Source: Ascidiimonas sp046199005 (GTDB lineage: Bacteria > Bacteroidota > Bacteroidia > Flavobacteriales > Flavobacteriaceae). Taken from it: a DNA stretch of 64,000 bases. The notes under the pieces are model-generated. The model did not search any database. It had not been told where the DNA came from and worked only from the letters and a program-made list of their open reading frames with translations. Positions 48,717-56,974 of the stretch are shown here, piece after piece. The position numbers and the translations under genes were made by a program. Where the stretch lies: positions 434,001-498,000 of the forward strand of contig CP176050.1 of the NCBI GenBank assembly GCA_046199005.1. Reading direction: 5' to 3'. The number at the start of each line of letters is the position of its first letter. Position 1 is the stretch's first letter.

Positions 48717-49710
48717 AAAAAGATTTAATGAACGATATCTACTGAGATTGATGACTATTGTTATGTTGGCATTAGTTGGTTGTTCTTCAGACGACGGAGA
48801 TGATTTATTGGGAAACTGGATAGACAGATCGGTTTTTGACGGTACTCCAAGGAGCAGTTCTGTTGCTTTCAACATTGGCAATAAAGGCTATGTAGGAACA
48901 GGCTATGATGGAGACGATTATCTGAATGACTTTTGGGTATATGATATGGAGGGAAATTTTTGGTCTCAGCTTTCCGATTTTCCAGGAATACCCCGAAGCA
49001 GTGCGGTCGCATTCAATGTAGGGAATGAAGCATTTGTAGGTCTTGGTTTTGATGGCGACGACGAACTTAAAGATTTTTTCAAGTACGACATTAACACGAA
49101 CATCTGGTCTCCGGTATCTGAATTCGCAGGAACTCCGAGAAGAGGTGCAGTTGCTTTTAATTCTGGAACAGCAGGCTATGTGGGAACCGGATTTGATGGA
49201 GATAATGACAAGAAGGATTTCTGGAAATATAACCCTTCTACAGATACCTGGACAGAGATCGTTGGATTTGGAGGTAATAAAAGGAGAGATGCTGCTACAT
49301 TCACTATAGGAAACAATTTATATTTAGGAACAGGGATATCGAACGGTTTGTTACAAACAGATTTCTGGGTTTTTGACATGACCACAGAAACCTGGAGTGA
49401 ATTATTAGATCTTGATGATGATGATGACTATAACATTCTCAGAACTGGTGCGGTTGGTTTTACCATTGGGGGCAGAGGATATTTTGCTTGTGGGGATACC
49501 GGTGCCGGAGCAATTAGAACAGTTTGGGAGTATGATCCCACCAGAGATGAATGGGACGAGAAAACAAATTTTGAGGGAATACAAAGGGAGGATGCTGTAG
49601 CTCTATACAACGGAGAGCGAGCGTTTGTAGCTTTGGGACGTACTGGAAATTTATACCTGGATGATAATCTGGAGTTTTTTCCCTTTGATGAAGAAGATGA
49701 AGACGACTAA
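48697..49710 (+). CDS. Kelch-repeat lipoprotein
   Basis: A 337-residue protein with a lipoprotein signal (LRLMTIVMLALVGCSS; ATG 48697, with 48751 as an alternative). Six Kelch-like units repeat the pattern VAFNIGNKGYVGTGYDGDD, NDFWVYDMEGNFWSQLSDF and FKYDINTNIWSPVSEF, forming a beta-propeller at the cell surface. Kelch/DUF4907 neighbours are a recurrent pair in this group. It overlaps the barrel gene, so both are cotranscribed. Confidence 0.85.
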   Translation: MKKLKIKKRFNERYLLRLMTIVMLALVGCSSDDGDDLLGNWIDRSVFDGTPRSSSVAFNIGNKGYVGTGYDGDDYLNDFWVYDMEGNFWSQLSDFPGIPRSSAVAFNVGNEAFVGLGFDGDDELKDFFKYDINTNIWSPVSEFAGTPRRGAVAFNSGTAGYVGTGFDGDNDKKDFWKYNPSTDTWTEIVGFGGNKRRDAATFTIGNNLYLGTGISNGLLQTDFWVFDMTTETWSELLDLDDDDDYNILRTGAVGFTIGGRGYFACGDTGAGAIRTVWEYDPTRDEWDEKTNFEGIQREDAVALYNGERAFVALGRTGNLYLDDNLEFFPFDEEDEDD

Positions 49711-50077
49711 TTTGCCGTTTAACAAAGTCATTGGATGGATCATTCTTACCATTTCGATCATAACATTGTTGTACACTTTTTTTAAAATGAACGGATTCAA
49801 TCACCATTTGAACAAACAACCGAAAGATACTACAGTAGTGTTCGAATTAGTGGTGGGGAAGATCAATGATCATAGTTGGTACTACCAGATCTTTAGAAAT
49901 GGCAACCTTATCATACAGCAGAATACCATACCCGCAGCAAGAGGGACACAGTTTTTTACTTCCTACTCAGATGCCTTTGTGATTGGAAACCTGGTAACGG
50001 AAAAATTACAAAGAGGTGAGAATCCTAAAATAACTGTTAAGGAATTGATGGAAAAAGGTATTTCTTTTAAAAATTGA
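49697..50077 (+). CDS. DUF4907 protein, single-pass membrane
   Basis: About 126 residues from the ATG at 49697 (ATG 49688 is an alternative). A transmembrane helix (VIGWIILTISIITLLYTFF) is followed by a soluble part (TTVVFELVVGKINDHSWYYQ and PAARGTQFFTSYSDAF) that matches DUF4907. The start overlaps the Kelch gene, and the LytS kinase gene follows after 30 bp. The family function is unknown; its place suggests a link to the kinase. Confidence 0.75.
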   Translation: MKTTNLPFNKVIGWIILTISIITLLYTFFKMNGFNHHLNKQPKDTTVVFELVVGKINDHSWYYQIFRNGNLIIQQNTIPAARGTQFFTSYSDAFVIGNLVTEKLQRGENPKITVKELMEKGISFKN

Positions 50078-50107
50078 TTAATTTATCCTCCATTGAAGTA
50101 AGTTAAG

Positions 50108-51190
50108 GTGCTAAAAAAATTTCGAATTCAAGAATTCTGGTTTCATTTGTTGGGATGGATTTGTTTGCTGTCGTTTCCAATCATTACATCAATTAACCAA
50201 TTCGGACAAGTATTTCCTGAATTGTTTATTCGATTTTTGCAGGCACCGTTAGTCTTCTATGCGAATTATTTTATTCTTGCGCCTCGATTTTTGTTAGAGA
50301 AGCGTATTCTTGCATATGTACTTATTTCCATAGCATTTCTAGCATTTGTTGTTTGGTTTGTTTTGTTTGTCTTTCCCGATCCTGCGCTACCGACGGCTTC
50401 AAATTTTGACAAGTTAAAAGGCGTTTATCCGTTCATAGGTGATATGCCCTATGCTGAGTTTAAGCGATTTGAAGAAAATATGCCTATGCTCAGAAATGTA
50501 CCGTATTTGCTGGGAGCAGTATTTTCACTTTCCTTCTTTTTGTTGGGTGGAGTTTTTAGATTGATGAAACACTTCTACCACCGGGAAAGAATTACCAAAG
50601 AAAAGGAAATACGAAGAACGCAGACAGAATTACAGTTTTTAAGAACGCAATTAAATCCGCATTTTCTTTTTAACTCATTGAATAGTATTTACTCATTAGT
50701 ACGAAATAAGTCGAATGATGCTCCAGAAGCGGTAATTACACTTTCAGAATTAATGCGTTATATGTTATACGAGGCAAATCAGGAACAGGTGTTGTTAAAG
50801 AAAGAAATTGCATATATTGAAAACTATATCTATTTACAGCGGTTGCGATTGTCTAACAGCGAAAATGTAAAATTAAATGTGCAGGGCAATTATGAAAAAA
50901 AGAAAATTTTCCCCCTGTTGTTAATTACCTTCATTGAAAACGCTTTTAAATATGGAACGGATTTTAAAGGGATTACTGATGTGAATATTCGAATTCATGT
51001 TGTCAAAGATCAACTTCTGTTGTCGGTTAAAAATATAGTAGGTAAGTATAAGAAGGATAAGGATAATTCGGGAATCGGGCTTATAAATATTGAAAATAGA
51101 CTTCAATTGTTATATCCACAGTCGCATTCCCTGGATATCATCAAAGAAAATGGGTATTATGAAGTATTGTTGAAAGTCACACTTAATTAA
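50108..51190 (+). CDS. LytS-type sensor histidine kinase
   Basis: A 360-residue protein starting at GTG 50108 (no nearby ATG fits). Four transmembrane helices (for example LLGWICLLSFPIITSI and VPYLLGAVFSLSFFLLGGVF) precede a His_kinase domain of the LytS family: QLNPHFLFNSLNSIYSLV carries the His, then LSELMRYMLYEA and ITFIENAFKYG (N-box), GIGLINIENR (G-box). It should phosphorylate the LytTR regulator encoded immediately downstream. The ligand is unknown; the peptide gene next to the pair is a candidate. Confidence 0.88.
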   Translation: MLKKFRIQEFWFHLLGWICLLSFPIITSINQFGQVFPELFIRFLQAPLVFYANYFILAPRFLLEKRILAYVLISIAFLAFVVWFVLFVFPDPALPTASNFDKLKGVYPFIGDMPYAEFKRFEENMPMLRNVPYLLGAVFSLSFFLLGGVFRLMKHFYHRERITKEKEIRRTQTELQFLRTQLNPHFLFNSLNSIYSLVRNKSNDAPEAVITLSELMRYMLYEANQEQVLLKKEIAYIENYIYLQRLRLSNSENVKLNVQGNYEKKKIFPLLLITFIENAFKYGTDFKGITDVNIRIHVVKDQLLLSVKNIVGKYKKDKDNSGIGLINIENRLQLLYPQSHSLDIIKENGYYEVLLKVTLN

Positions 51191-51919
51191 ATGAAATGTA
51201 TAATTATTGATGATGAGCCACTGGCACTTAACATTATAAAATCGTATTGCGAAGACCTTGGTACCCTTCAGGTAGCGGGTATCTATACGAATGCGTTAGA
51301 TGCTTTACCTTTATTGAACTCAGAAAAGATCGATCTTATATTTTGCGATATTGAAATGCCGCAGATTAATGGAATAGAGTTTATTAAGGCGCTCACACAA
51401 CAGCCCATGTTTATATTCACCACGGCATATCCCGAATATGCGTTAGAAGGATTTGAACTAAATGCAGTAGATTACCTTGTAAAACCCGTTCCTTTTCCAA
51501 GATTTATTAAAGCTGTAAGCCGTGCCCGAGAGCTCTATCAATTAAAGAGTGACACACAGGTCAACACCATAAATCTTACCCCTACTCAAGGTGTTGAAGG
51601 ACAAAATGATCCTGTGATCTTTGTGAAAGCCGATTACAATAATGTTCGAATCAAACTAGAAGACATACGCTTTGTTCAAGGCCTGAAAGACTATCTCAAA
51701 ATACACACTCAAGAGAATAAACCTATTCTTACACTAATGAATTTCAAGGAGATTCTTGCAAAGTTGCCTGCACAAAATTTTCTAAGGGTTCATCGTTCCT
51801 TTATTGTTAATATTCATCATATAGAATCGATACAAAGAAATAAAATCGTAATACGAGATATCAGAATTCCAATAGGAGACTCTTATAAAAGCGAATTTTT
51901 TAAGAGGATAGGTATTTAA
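51191..51919 (+). CDS. LytTR-family response regulator
   Basis: A 242-residue protein whose ATG follows the kinase stop directly. The receiver domain shows IIDDEPLALN, the phospho-acceptor Asp in FCDIEMPQINGIEF and the Lys in VDYLVKPVPF. A LytTR DNA-binding domain (about residue 140-242) includes FVKADYNNVRIKLEDIRFVQ, NFLRVHRSFIVNI and IPIGDSYKSEF. It is the output of the LytS pair. The inverted repeat in front of the peptide gene at 51964-51992 is a possible target. Confidence 0.88.
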   Translation: MKCIIIDDEPLALNIIKSYCEDLGTLQVAGIYTNALDALPLLNSEKIDLIFCDIEMPQINGIEFIKALTQQPMFIFTTAYPEYALEGFELNAVDYLVKPVPFPRFIKAVSRARELYQLKSDTQVNTINLTPTQGVEGQNDPVIFVKADYNNVRIKLEDIRFVQGLKDYLKIHTQENKPILTLMNFKEILAKLPAQNFLRVHRSFIVNIHHIESIQRNKIVIRDIRIPIGDSYKSEFFKRIGI

Positions 51920-51957
51920 AGGTATAATCGGCGATCTCCAAAATATAATTTCATATT

Positions 51958-51992
51958 TTGATTTTAACAAAATAAAACTTACCTTTTGTTAA
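51958..51992 (+). promoter_or_regulatory. Promoter and operator-like inverted repeat before the peptide gene
   Basis: TTG at 51958-51960, then 19 bp, then TACCTTTTG at 51980-51988 (one extra T relative to TAnnTTTG). A perfect 9-bp inverted repeat, TTAACAAAA at 51964-51972 and TTTTGTTAA at 51984-51992, spaced by 11 bp, overlaps the -7 box. The repeat could be a regulator site or the LytTR-gene terminator, although no T-run follows. Confidence 0.55.
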
Positions 51993-52018
51993 GAAATAAC
52001 ATGTAAATTATTAGAAAA

Positions 52019-52195
52019 ATGATTCTTAACGTATCAACATTAGGTGTTGTTTTATCCAAAGAAGAACAACGTAAAATTACCGGAGGTTTGGCACATTGTC
52101 GTATAGAACTAGGATTGGATTGTGCACAAAATGAATGCTGCGATGGAAAAATTTGCAGATCATCACCGGGGGCATCAGGCAGTACCACTTGCTAA
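52019..52195 (+). CDS. Double-glycine-leader, six-cysteine peptide (putative secreted RiPP/bacteriocin-like or signal peptide precursor)
   Basis: A 58-residue reading frame (ATG 52019, TAA 52193-52195). The N-terminal 23 residues match the Bacteroidota/Gram-positive GG-leader pattern: MILNVSTLGVVLSKEEQRKI ending in TGG, which C39-peptidase ABC exporters cut after Gly-Gly. The predicted 35-residue product has six Cys in the order C-x7-C-x4-CC-x4-C-x11-C, as in cystine-knot (knottin) folds. It lies 99 bp after the LytTR gene on the same strand and overlaps the stop of the deacetylase gene by 4 bp. No exporter is in the window. The leader pattern is strong; the knot and function are inference. 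Confidence 0.65.
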   Translation: MILNVSTLGVVLSKEEQRKITGGLAHCRIELGLDCAQNECCDGKICRSSPGASGSTTC

Positions 52196-53094
52196 AAATA
52201 GATTTCCTGTGCTAACCGGAAGGTGTTAGCGTGTGCTTCGATAATAACTTTGATATCCTTGGAGTACCCTCCGCCCATACTACATTGTACAGGAATATCG
52301 TATTTTTTACAGATTTCCAGAACAAAACGATCCCGCTCTTTACAGCCTTGCAGCGTTAGTGCTAATCTGCCAAGTTTGTCACCTTCTATTACATCAACCC
52401 CGCATAAGTAAAATATAAAGTCTGGTTTGACTTCGTTTATAAGTTTGGGAAGCATCTGGGTAAGAATTGATAGGTACTCGTTGTCTTTAGTTTTGTCATC
52501 AAGGGCGATGTCCAAATCGCTTTGTTCTTTTTTGAACGGATAATTGCCTTTGCCATGCATCGAAAAAGTAAATACCGAATCATCTCCCTGAAAGATTTCA
52601 GCGGTACCATTTCCCTGATGCACATCTAGGTCTACCATAAGTATTTTCTTTGCAATACCAGCATCTTGTAAGTATCGTGCGCCAATAGCCTGATCGTTCA
52701 GAAGGCAAAAGGCTTCACCCCGATCACTATAGGCGTGGTGCGTGCCTCCGGCAATATTCATTGCTATACCGTGCTCTATCGCAAATTCGCACCCTCTTAT
52801 AGTTCCGTCGGCAATAATGATTTCTCTGTTTACCAGTTCTGCAGATAACGGAAATCCGATCTTTCGGGCGGCTCTGGGGTCTAGTGTCAAACTTTTAAGT
52901 TGATCATAATATGCTTTGCTGTGAACTAGAAGGATAGCTTCTTCTGAAGGTATTTCAGGTTCAAAAAAATTAGATGCTACACAAGTACCCTCATAAAGTA
53001 GCTGTTTGGGAAGCAACTCATACTTTATCATAGGAAATCGGTGCCCTTCGGGTAAAGGGTGCTTGTAGATAGGATGGTAAGCGATTTTTAGCAA
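52192..53094 (-). CDS. Histone-deacetylase-family hydrolase (AcuC/HdaH-like)
   Basis: A 300-residue protein of the zinc deacetylase family: AGGTHHAYSDRGEAFCLLND (His pair), MVDLDVHQGNGTAEIF (Asp/His zinc ligands), FYLCGVDVIEGDKLG (Asp ligand) and GGGYSKD. Bacterial members deacetylate proteins, acetylpolyamines or acetoin-related substrates; the target here is unknown. It converges with the GG-leader peptide gene, sharing four bases of stop codons. Confidence 0.88.
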   Translation of the reverse strand: MLKIAYHPIYKHPLPEGHRFPMIKYELLPKQLLYEGTCVASNFFEPEIPSEEAILLVHSKAYYDQLKSLTLDPRAARKIGFPLSAELVNREIIIADGTIRGCEFAIEHGIAMNIAGGTHHAYSDRGEAFCLLNDQAIGARYLQDAGIAKKILMVDLDVHQGNGTAEIFQGDDSVFTFSMHGKGNYPFKKEQSDLDIALDDKTKDNEYLSILTQMLPKLINEVKPDFIFYLCGVDVIEGDKLGRLALTLQGCKERDRFVLEICKKYDIPVQCSMGGGYSKDIKVIIEAHANTFRLAQEIYF

Positions 53095-53151
53095 GCTACT
53101 TTATTATCATTTAATCTGACATTCGAAGAGAAATTCGAATGATAGGAGATA

Positions 53152-55233
53152 CTAATTAATAGTCTGGCCATTAGTTACGCTTTCTTCATCAGGATTCACA
53201 AAGACAAGTTTCCCTTCTTCATTTTCGGTCATCAATATCATGCCCTCACTTTCAACTCCCCTGAGTTTTCGGGGCGCAAGATTAGCGAGTACTGTCACTT
53301 TTTTGCCTACGATATCTTCGGGACTAAAGCTCTCTGCAATCCCGGAAACGATGGTACGAACATCCAAACCGGTATCTACTTTGAGTACGAGTAATTTATT
53401 TGCTTTGGGCATTTTAGAAGCTTCAACAATTGTGCCCACGCGAAGATCCATCTTCGCAAAATCTTCGAAATTAATAGTGTCCTTTTGGGGTTCGACATTG
53501 GTACTCATTGCTTCATTTTGTTTTTTGGTGGCTTCCAGTTTGTCCAATTGCTTTTGAATAGCATCATCCTCGATCTTAGAAAATAATAATTCTGATTTGT
53601 TAATCTGATGTCCCGCTGAAATCAGAACATCCTTAACAACCACATCATTCCATTGAGCATGTGCTCCTTTTAAAGCCAATATGTTTTTAAGTTTTGCTGA
53701 GGTAAATGGTAAAAAGGGTTCTGATAATACCGCCAGACCCGTTGCAATTTGCAAGGCAACATACATAATGGTCATTACCCTGGTTTCGTCTGTTTTAATC
53801 TTTTTCCAGGGTTCTTCGTCTGCAAGATATTTGTTGCCCAATCGCGCCATATTCATGAGTTCATTGAGCGCCTCCCGAAATCGGTAGCGTTCAATTGAGC
53901 TGCTGATGATCGCAGGGTATTCTTTCAGTTTACTTAGTGTTTCAGAGTCTATTTGCTGAAAAGAATCAGGTTCAGGTACCCGTCCTTGATAATATTTATG
54001 CGTAAGAACGGTAACCCTATTGATGAAGTTCCCAAAAATCGAGACTAATTCATTGTTATTTCTCGCTTGAAAGTCTTTCCATGTAAAGTCGTTATCCTTA
54101 CTCTCTGGCGCATTAGCAGTTAGTGTATAACGCAATACATCTTGCTGGTTTGGAAAATCTTCCAAATATTCGTGTAGCCAAACGGCCCAGTTTTTGGAAG
54201 TTGAAAGTTTATTGCCTTCTAAATTAAGGAATTCGTTTGCGGGGACATTATCGGGTAAAATATAGCTTCCTTCTGCGTGTAGCATTGCAGGAAATATGAT
54301 ACAATGAAAAACAATATTGTCTTTGCCGATAAAATGAACAAGTTTGGTGTTTTGATCTTTCCAATAGGGTTCCCAATCTTTACCTTCTCGCAATGCCCAT
54401 TCTTTAGTAGATGAGATGTATCCTATGGGAGCATCAAACCACACGTAAAGTACCTTCCCATCAGCACCGTCTACGGGAACTGGAATACCCCAGTCCAGAT
54501 CTCTTGTAACCGCCCGTGGCTTCAAACCGTCGTCTACCCAACTCTTTACCTGGCCATAGACATTTGGCTTCCAATCTTTCCTGTGCTTCTCCAATATCCA
54601 GTCTTTAATAAAGTTGTCATATTGGTCTAAGGGCAAAAACCAATGTTTGGTTTTACGAAGCGTCGGTTTACTTCCAGATAGTACCGATTTAGGATTAATA
54701 AGATCTGTTGCATTGAGAGAGGAGCCACATCGCTCGCATTGGTCACCATAAGCTTCTTCATAATTACAATTAGGGCAAGTACCGGTTACGAAACGGTCGG
54801 CCAGAAACTGCGAAGCCTCTTCATCATACAATTGTTCGGTAACCTCTTCAATAAACTTATGATTCGTATATAGTTTTTTAAAAAAATCGGAAGCCGTGCT
54901 GTGATGAATTTCTGCTGAGGTTCTTGAATAGTTGTCAAAGGAAATACCAAAATCTTCAAATGATTTCTTGATGATCGAGTGATACTTGTCAATAATCTCC
55001 TTGGGTGATACGCCCTCTTTCTTGGCTTTCATCGGGATGGCAACCCCATGCTCGTCACTACCGCAGATGTAGATAACATCTTTACCAATACCTCTCAGAT
55101 AACGGGCATAAATATCGGCCGGCACATATACTCCTGCCAGATGGCCAATGTGAATAGGACCATTGGTGTAGGGCAGGGCAGCGGTGATCGTATATCGTTG
55201 AGCGGATGAATCGTTTTGAATTGTATCTGACAT
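53152..55233 (-). CDS. metG: Methionyl-tRNA synthetase
   Basis: About 693 residues from the Met at 55233. The class I catalytic site shows the HIGH-type TNGPIHIGHLAG and the KMSKS-type NKLSTSKNW, zinc-ligand cysteines (CPNCNYEEAYGDQCERC), the anticodon-binding helices, and a C-terminal tRNA-binding OB domain (FAKMDLRVGTIVEASKM). It charges initiator and elongator tRNA-Met. The longer frame from 55296 is rejected because a -7 box (TATTTTTG, 55254-55261) lies inside it. Confidence 0.96.
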   Translation of the reverse strand: MSDTIQNDSSAQRYTITAALPYTNGPIHIGHLAGVYVPADIYARYLRGIGKDVIYICGSDEHGVAIPMKAKKEGVSPKEIIDKYHSIIKKSFEDFGISFDNYSRTSAEIHHSTASDFFKKLYTNHKFIEEVTEQLYDEEASQFLADRFVTGTCPNCNYEEAYGDQCERCGSSLNATDLINPKSVLSGSKPTLRKTKHWFLPLDQYDNFIKDWILEKHRKDWKPNVYGQVKSWVDDGLKPRAVTRDLDWGIPVPVDGADGKVLYVWFDAPIGYISSTKEWALREGKDWEPYWKDQNTKLVHFIGKDNIVFHCIIFPAMLHAEGSYILPDNVPANEFLNLEGNKLSTSKNWAVWLHEYLEDFPNQQDVLRYTLTANAPESKDNDFTWKDFQARNNNELVSIFGNFINRVTVLTHKYYQGRVPEPDSFQQIDSETLSKLKEYPAIISSSIERYRFREALNELMNMARLGNKYLADEEPWKKIKTDETRVMTIMYVALQIATGLAVLSEPFLPFTSAKLKNILALKGAHAQWNDVVVKDVLISAGHQINKSELLFSKIEDDAIQKQLDKLEATKKQNEAMSTNVEPQKDTINFEDFAKMDLRVGTIVEASKMPKANKLLVLKVDTGLDVRTIVSGIAESFSPEDIVGKKVTVLANLAPRKLRGVESEGMILMTENEEGKLVFVNPDEESVTNGQTIN

Positions 55234-55253
55234 CTGTTTCTTTCTTAGCTGTG

Positions 55254-55261
55254 CAAAAATA
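55254..55261 (-). promoter_or_regulatory. -7 element of metG
   Basis: TATTTTTG on the minus strand matches TAnnTTTG, 20 bp upstream of the metG start at 55233. A TTC rather than TTG stands at the -33 position (17-bp spacing). Confidence 0.5.
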
Positions 55262-55294
55262 AAGATTTTGCAGATAGCGAAGGCAGGTGTTCCC

Positions 55295-55322
55295 AAAAAA
55301 GAAAGCCTCCCGGAAAGGAGGC
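55295..55322 (-). terminator. Intrinsic terminator of the DUF1501/DUF1800 operon
   Basis: On the minus strand the stem GCCTCC-x6-GGAGGC (arms 55317-55322 and 55305-55310) is followed by TTTCTTTTTT. It lies just past the stop of the DUF1501 gene at 55339. Confidence 0.8.
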
Positions 55323-55338
55323 CTGATTGTCAAATTAT

Positions 55339-56967
55339 TTAAGATCGGACGAGAACCGATTTACTGTATTTCTGATTTTTGTAGGTGACTCTGTAAATAT
55401 ATTGTCCTGTTGAAAGTCTGGTTCCCATACTCTCCATTATAGGAATGGTGTAGGCGCCTTCAATCATCATTTCATTCTTTATGGTACCGATACGCTGACC
55501 TAAGATATTATACAATTGCATATCTACCAGCCCTGCTTCCGGAATTTCGATGTAAATTGAAACCTCACCGGTTTCCGGATAAACAGGTTTATGATCAAAG
55601 CCTTCAATGACGATTACTGGTGGATCTTCATCATCGTCTGGCGGATTAACAATACCATTACAATCAAATCCAAGTTCAACAAGGTTGAGCGGTCTGCCCA
55701 ACAGATATTCTTCAACCAGTTGTTGATCAATGCACAGCCACTTGTTCATGACAGTTCCGTATAAATCCCTGAAATCTGTAGTAAACTTAAGATTTCCGTT
55801 ATCCAGATCAGTAAGACTCGGGTGTTCTCCTATAAGACCATTACCATTTAGTGCAGGACCAAAGAACATGGTAGGAGCAGAGGCTCCGTGGTCTGTTCCA
55901 AGCGAACCGTTTTCGAATACCCTTCTTCCAAATTCTGAGAAGGTCATACTTAAAACTTTATTTTGTTTGTCCTGAAAACCAAGATCTTCATAAAAATTAC
56001 GTACTGCTAACGATAAACGAGACATTAATCGTTCGTGATTGATAGGTTGATTAGCATGTGTGTCAAATCCGCCCATACTAACCATATAAACCCGGGTTCC
56101 TAAATTACCTTTGATAAGCCTTGCTAAAATAGCAAGCTGTTTGGCAAACCCGTTATCATCGTATTCCACATCGTTCGTTCCGCGTTCATAAGCATCATGA
56201 ATGACTCCTGCATATTTATACGTGGTATTCGTAGTACCTCTTAGAAAACGCAGCTGATCACCATACATGCAATCGGGAACATTTTCTACATCGTATACAA
56301 GGCCTAACTCGGCAATTCTTTCTAATTGGTTCGGATTTGCTGTCGTAAATGCATAGTTGGTTTGCGTTCCTTCAAAAATAAGGTTTCCGAAGCTACCAAT
56401 TTGAATAGCAGCCGGAATAGAAGGCGGCTCTACTAAATAATCAGGATAGATGTCTTCAAAATAACGACCCATCCAACCGGTTCGTATTCTCGTAAGACTC
56501 TCGGTAGAAGCCCAAATATCTGAAGATGTAAAATGCGAAAGATTTTGTTCTGGATAGCCAGTACCGTGTACAACTTTCATTGCACCTTCTCCCCAGAGAG
56601 GTTCAAGGTTTTTCATATACCCTGCCATACCATATTCATCAGAAAGTTTGATCACCTTACTTTCAGGAATATAGATCGAAGGTCGGTTATTTGCATATAC
56701 ATCAAATTGATTTAGAGGAACAATTGTATTCAATCCGTCGTTACCACCGTTAAGGCGAATAAGTACGAGAATATTATCGGTATCGGCATTGTTGATCGCC
56801 ATACTTAGGGGTGACAATGAGGAAGCACTCATCATATTACCACCGATCATCATAGTTCCAGCACCTGTGATTCCCAGTGCCTGCAAAAATGACCGACGAC
56901 TCCAAAAGGTATGCTCGAGATCATGTTGTTCTTCTTTCGATATATTTTTAGAATGTGAATCGCACAT
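55339..56967 (-). CDS. DUF1501 protein with Tat-like N-terminus and T9SS sorting domain
   Basis: A 542-residue protein. The N-terminus contains SRRSFLQALGITGAGTMMIG, a twin-arginine-type signal. The body shows VLIRLNGGNDGLNTIVPLN and FSEFGRRVFENGSLGTDHGA, typical of DUF1501. The last 70 residues (IPEAGLVDMQLYNILGQRIG then YIYRVTYKNQKYSKSVLVRS) form a T9SS type A sorting domain. It is preceded 7 bp away by the DUF1800 gene. The two families are a constant pair; the function, possibly sulfatase- or binding-related, is unknown. Confidence 0.88.
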   Translation of the reverse strand: MCDSHSKNISKEEQHDLEHTFWSRRSFLQALGITGAGTMMIGGNMMSASSLSPLSMAINNADTDNILVLIRLNGGNDGLNTIVPLNQFDVYANNRPSIYIPESKVIKLSDEYGMAGYMKNLEPLWGEGAMKVVHGTGYPEQNLSHFTSSDIWASTESLTRIRTGWMGRYFEDIYPDYLVEPPSIPAAIQIGSFGNLIFEGTQTNYAFTTANPNQLERIAELGLVYDVENVPDCMYGDQLRFLRGTTNTTYKYAGVIHDAYERGTNDVEYDDNGFAKQLAILARLIKGNLGTRVYMVSMGGFDTHANQPINHERLMSRLSLAVRNFYEDLGFQDKQNKVLSMTFSEFGRRVFENGSLGTDHGASAPTMFFGPALNGNGLIGEHPSLTDLDNGNLKFTTDFRDLYGTVMNKWLCIDQQLVEEYLLGRPLNLVELGFDCNGIVNPPDDDEDPPVIVIEGFDHKPVYPETGEVSIYIEIPEAGLVDMQLYNILGQRIGTIKNEMMIEGAYTIPIMESMGTRLSTGQYIYRVTYKNQKYSKSVLVRS

Positions 56968-56974
56968 GTTGGGG

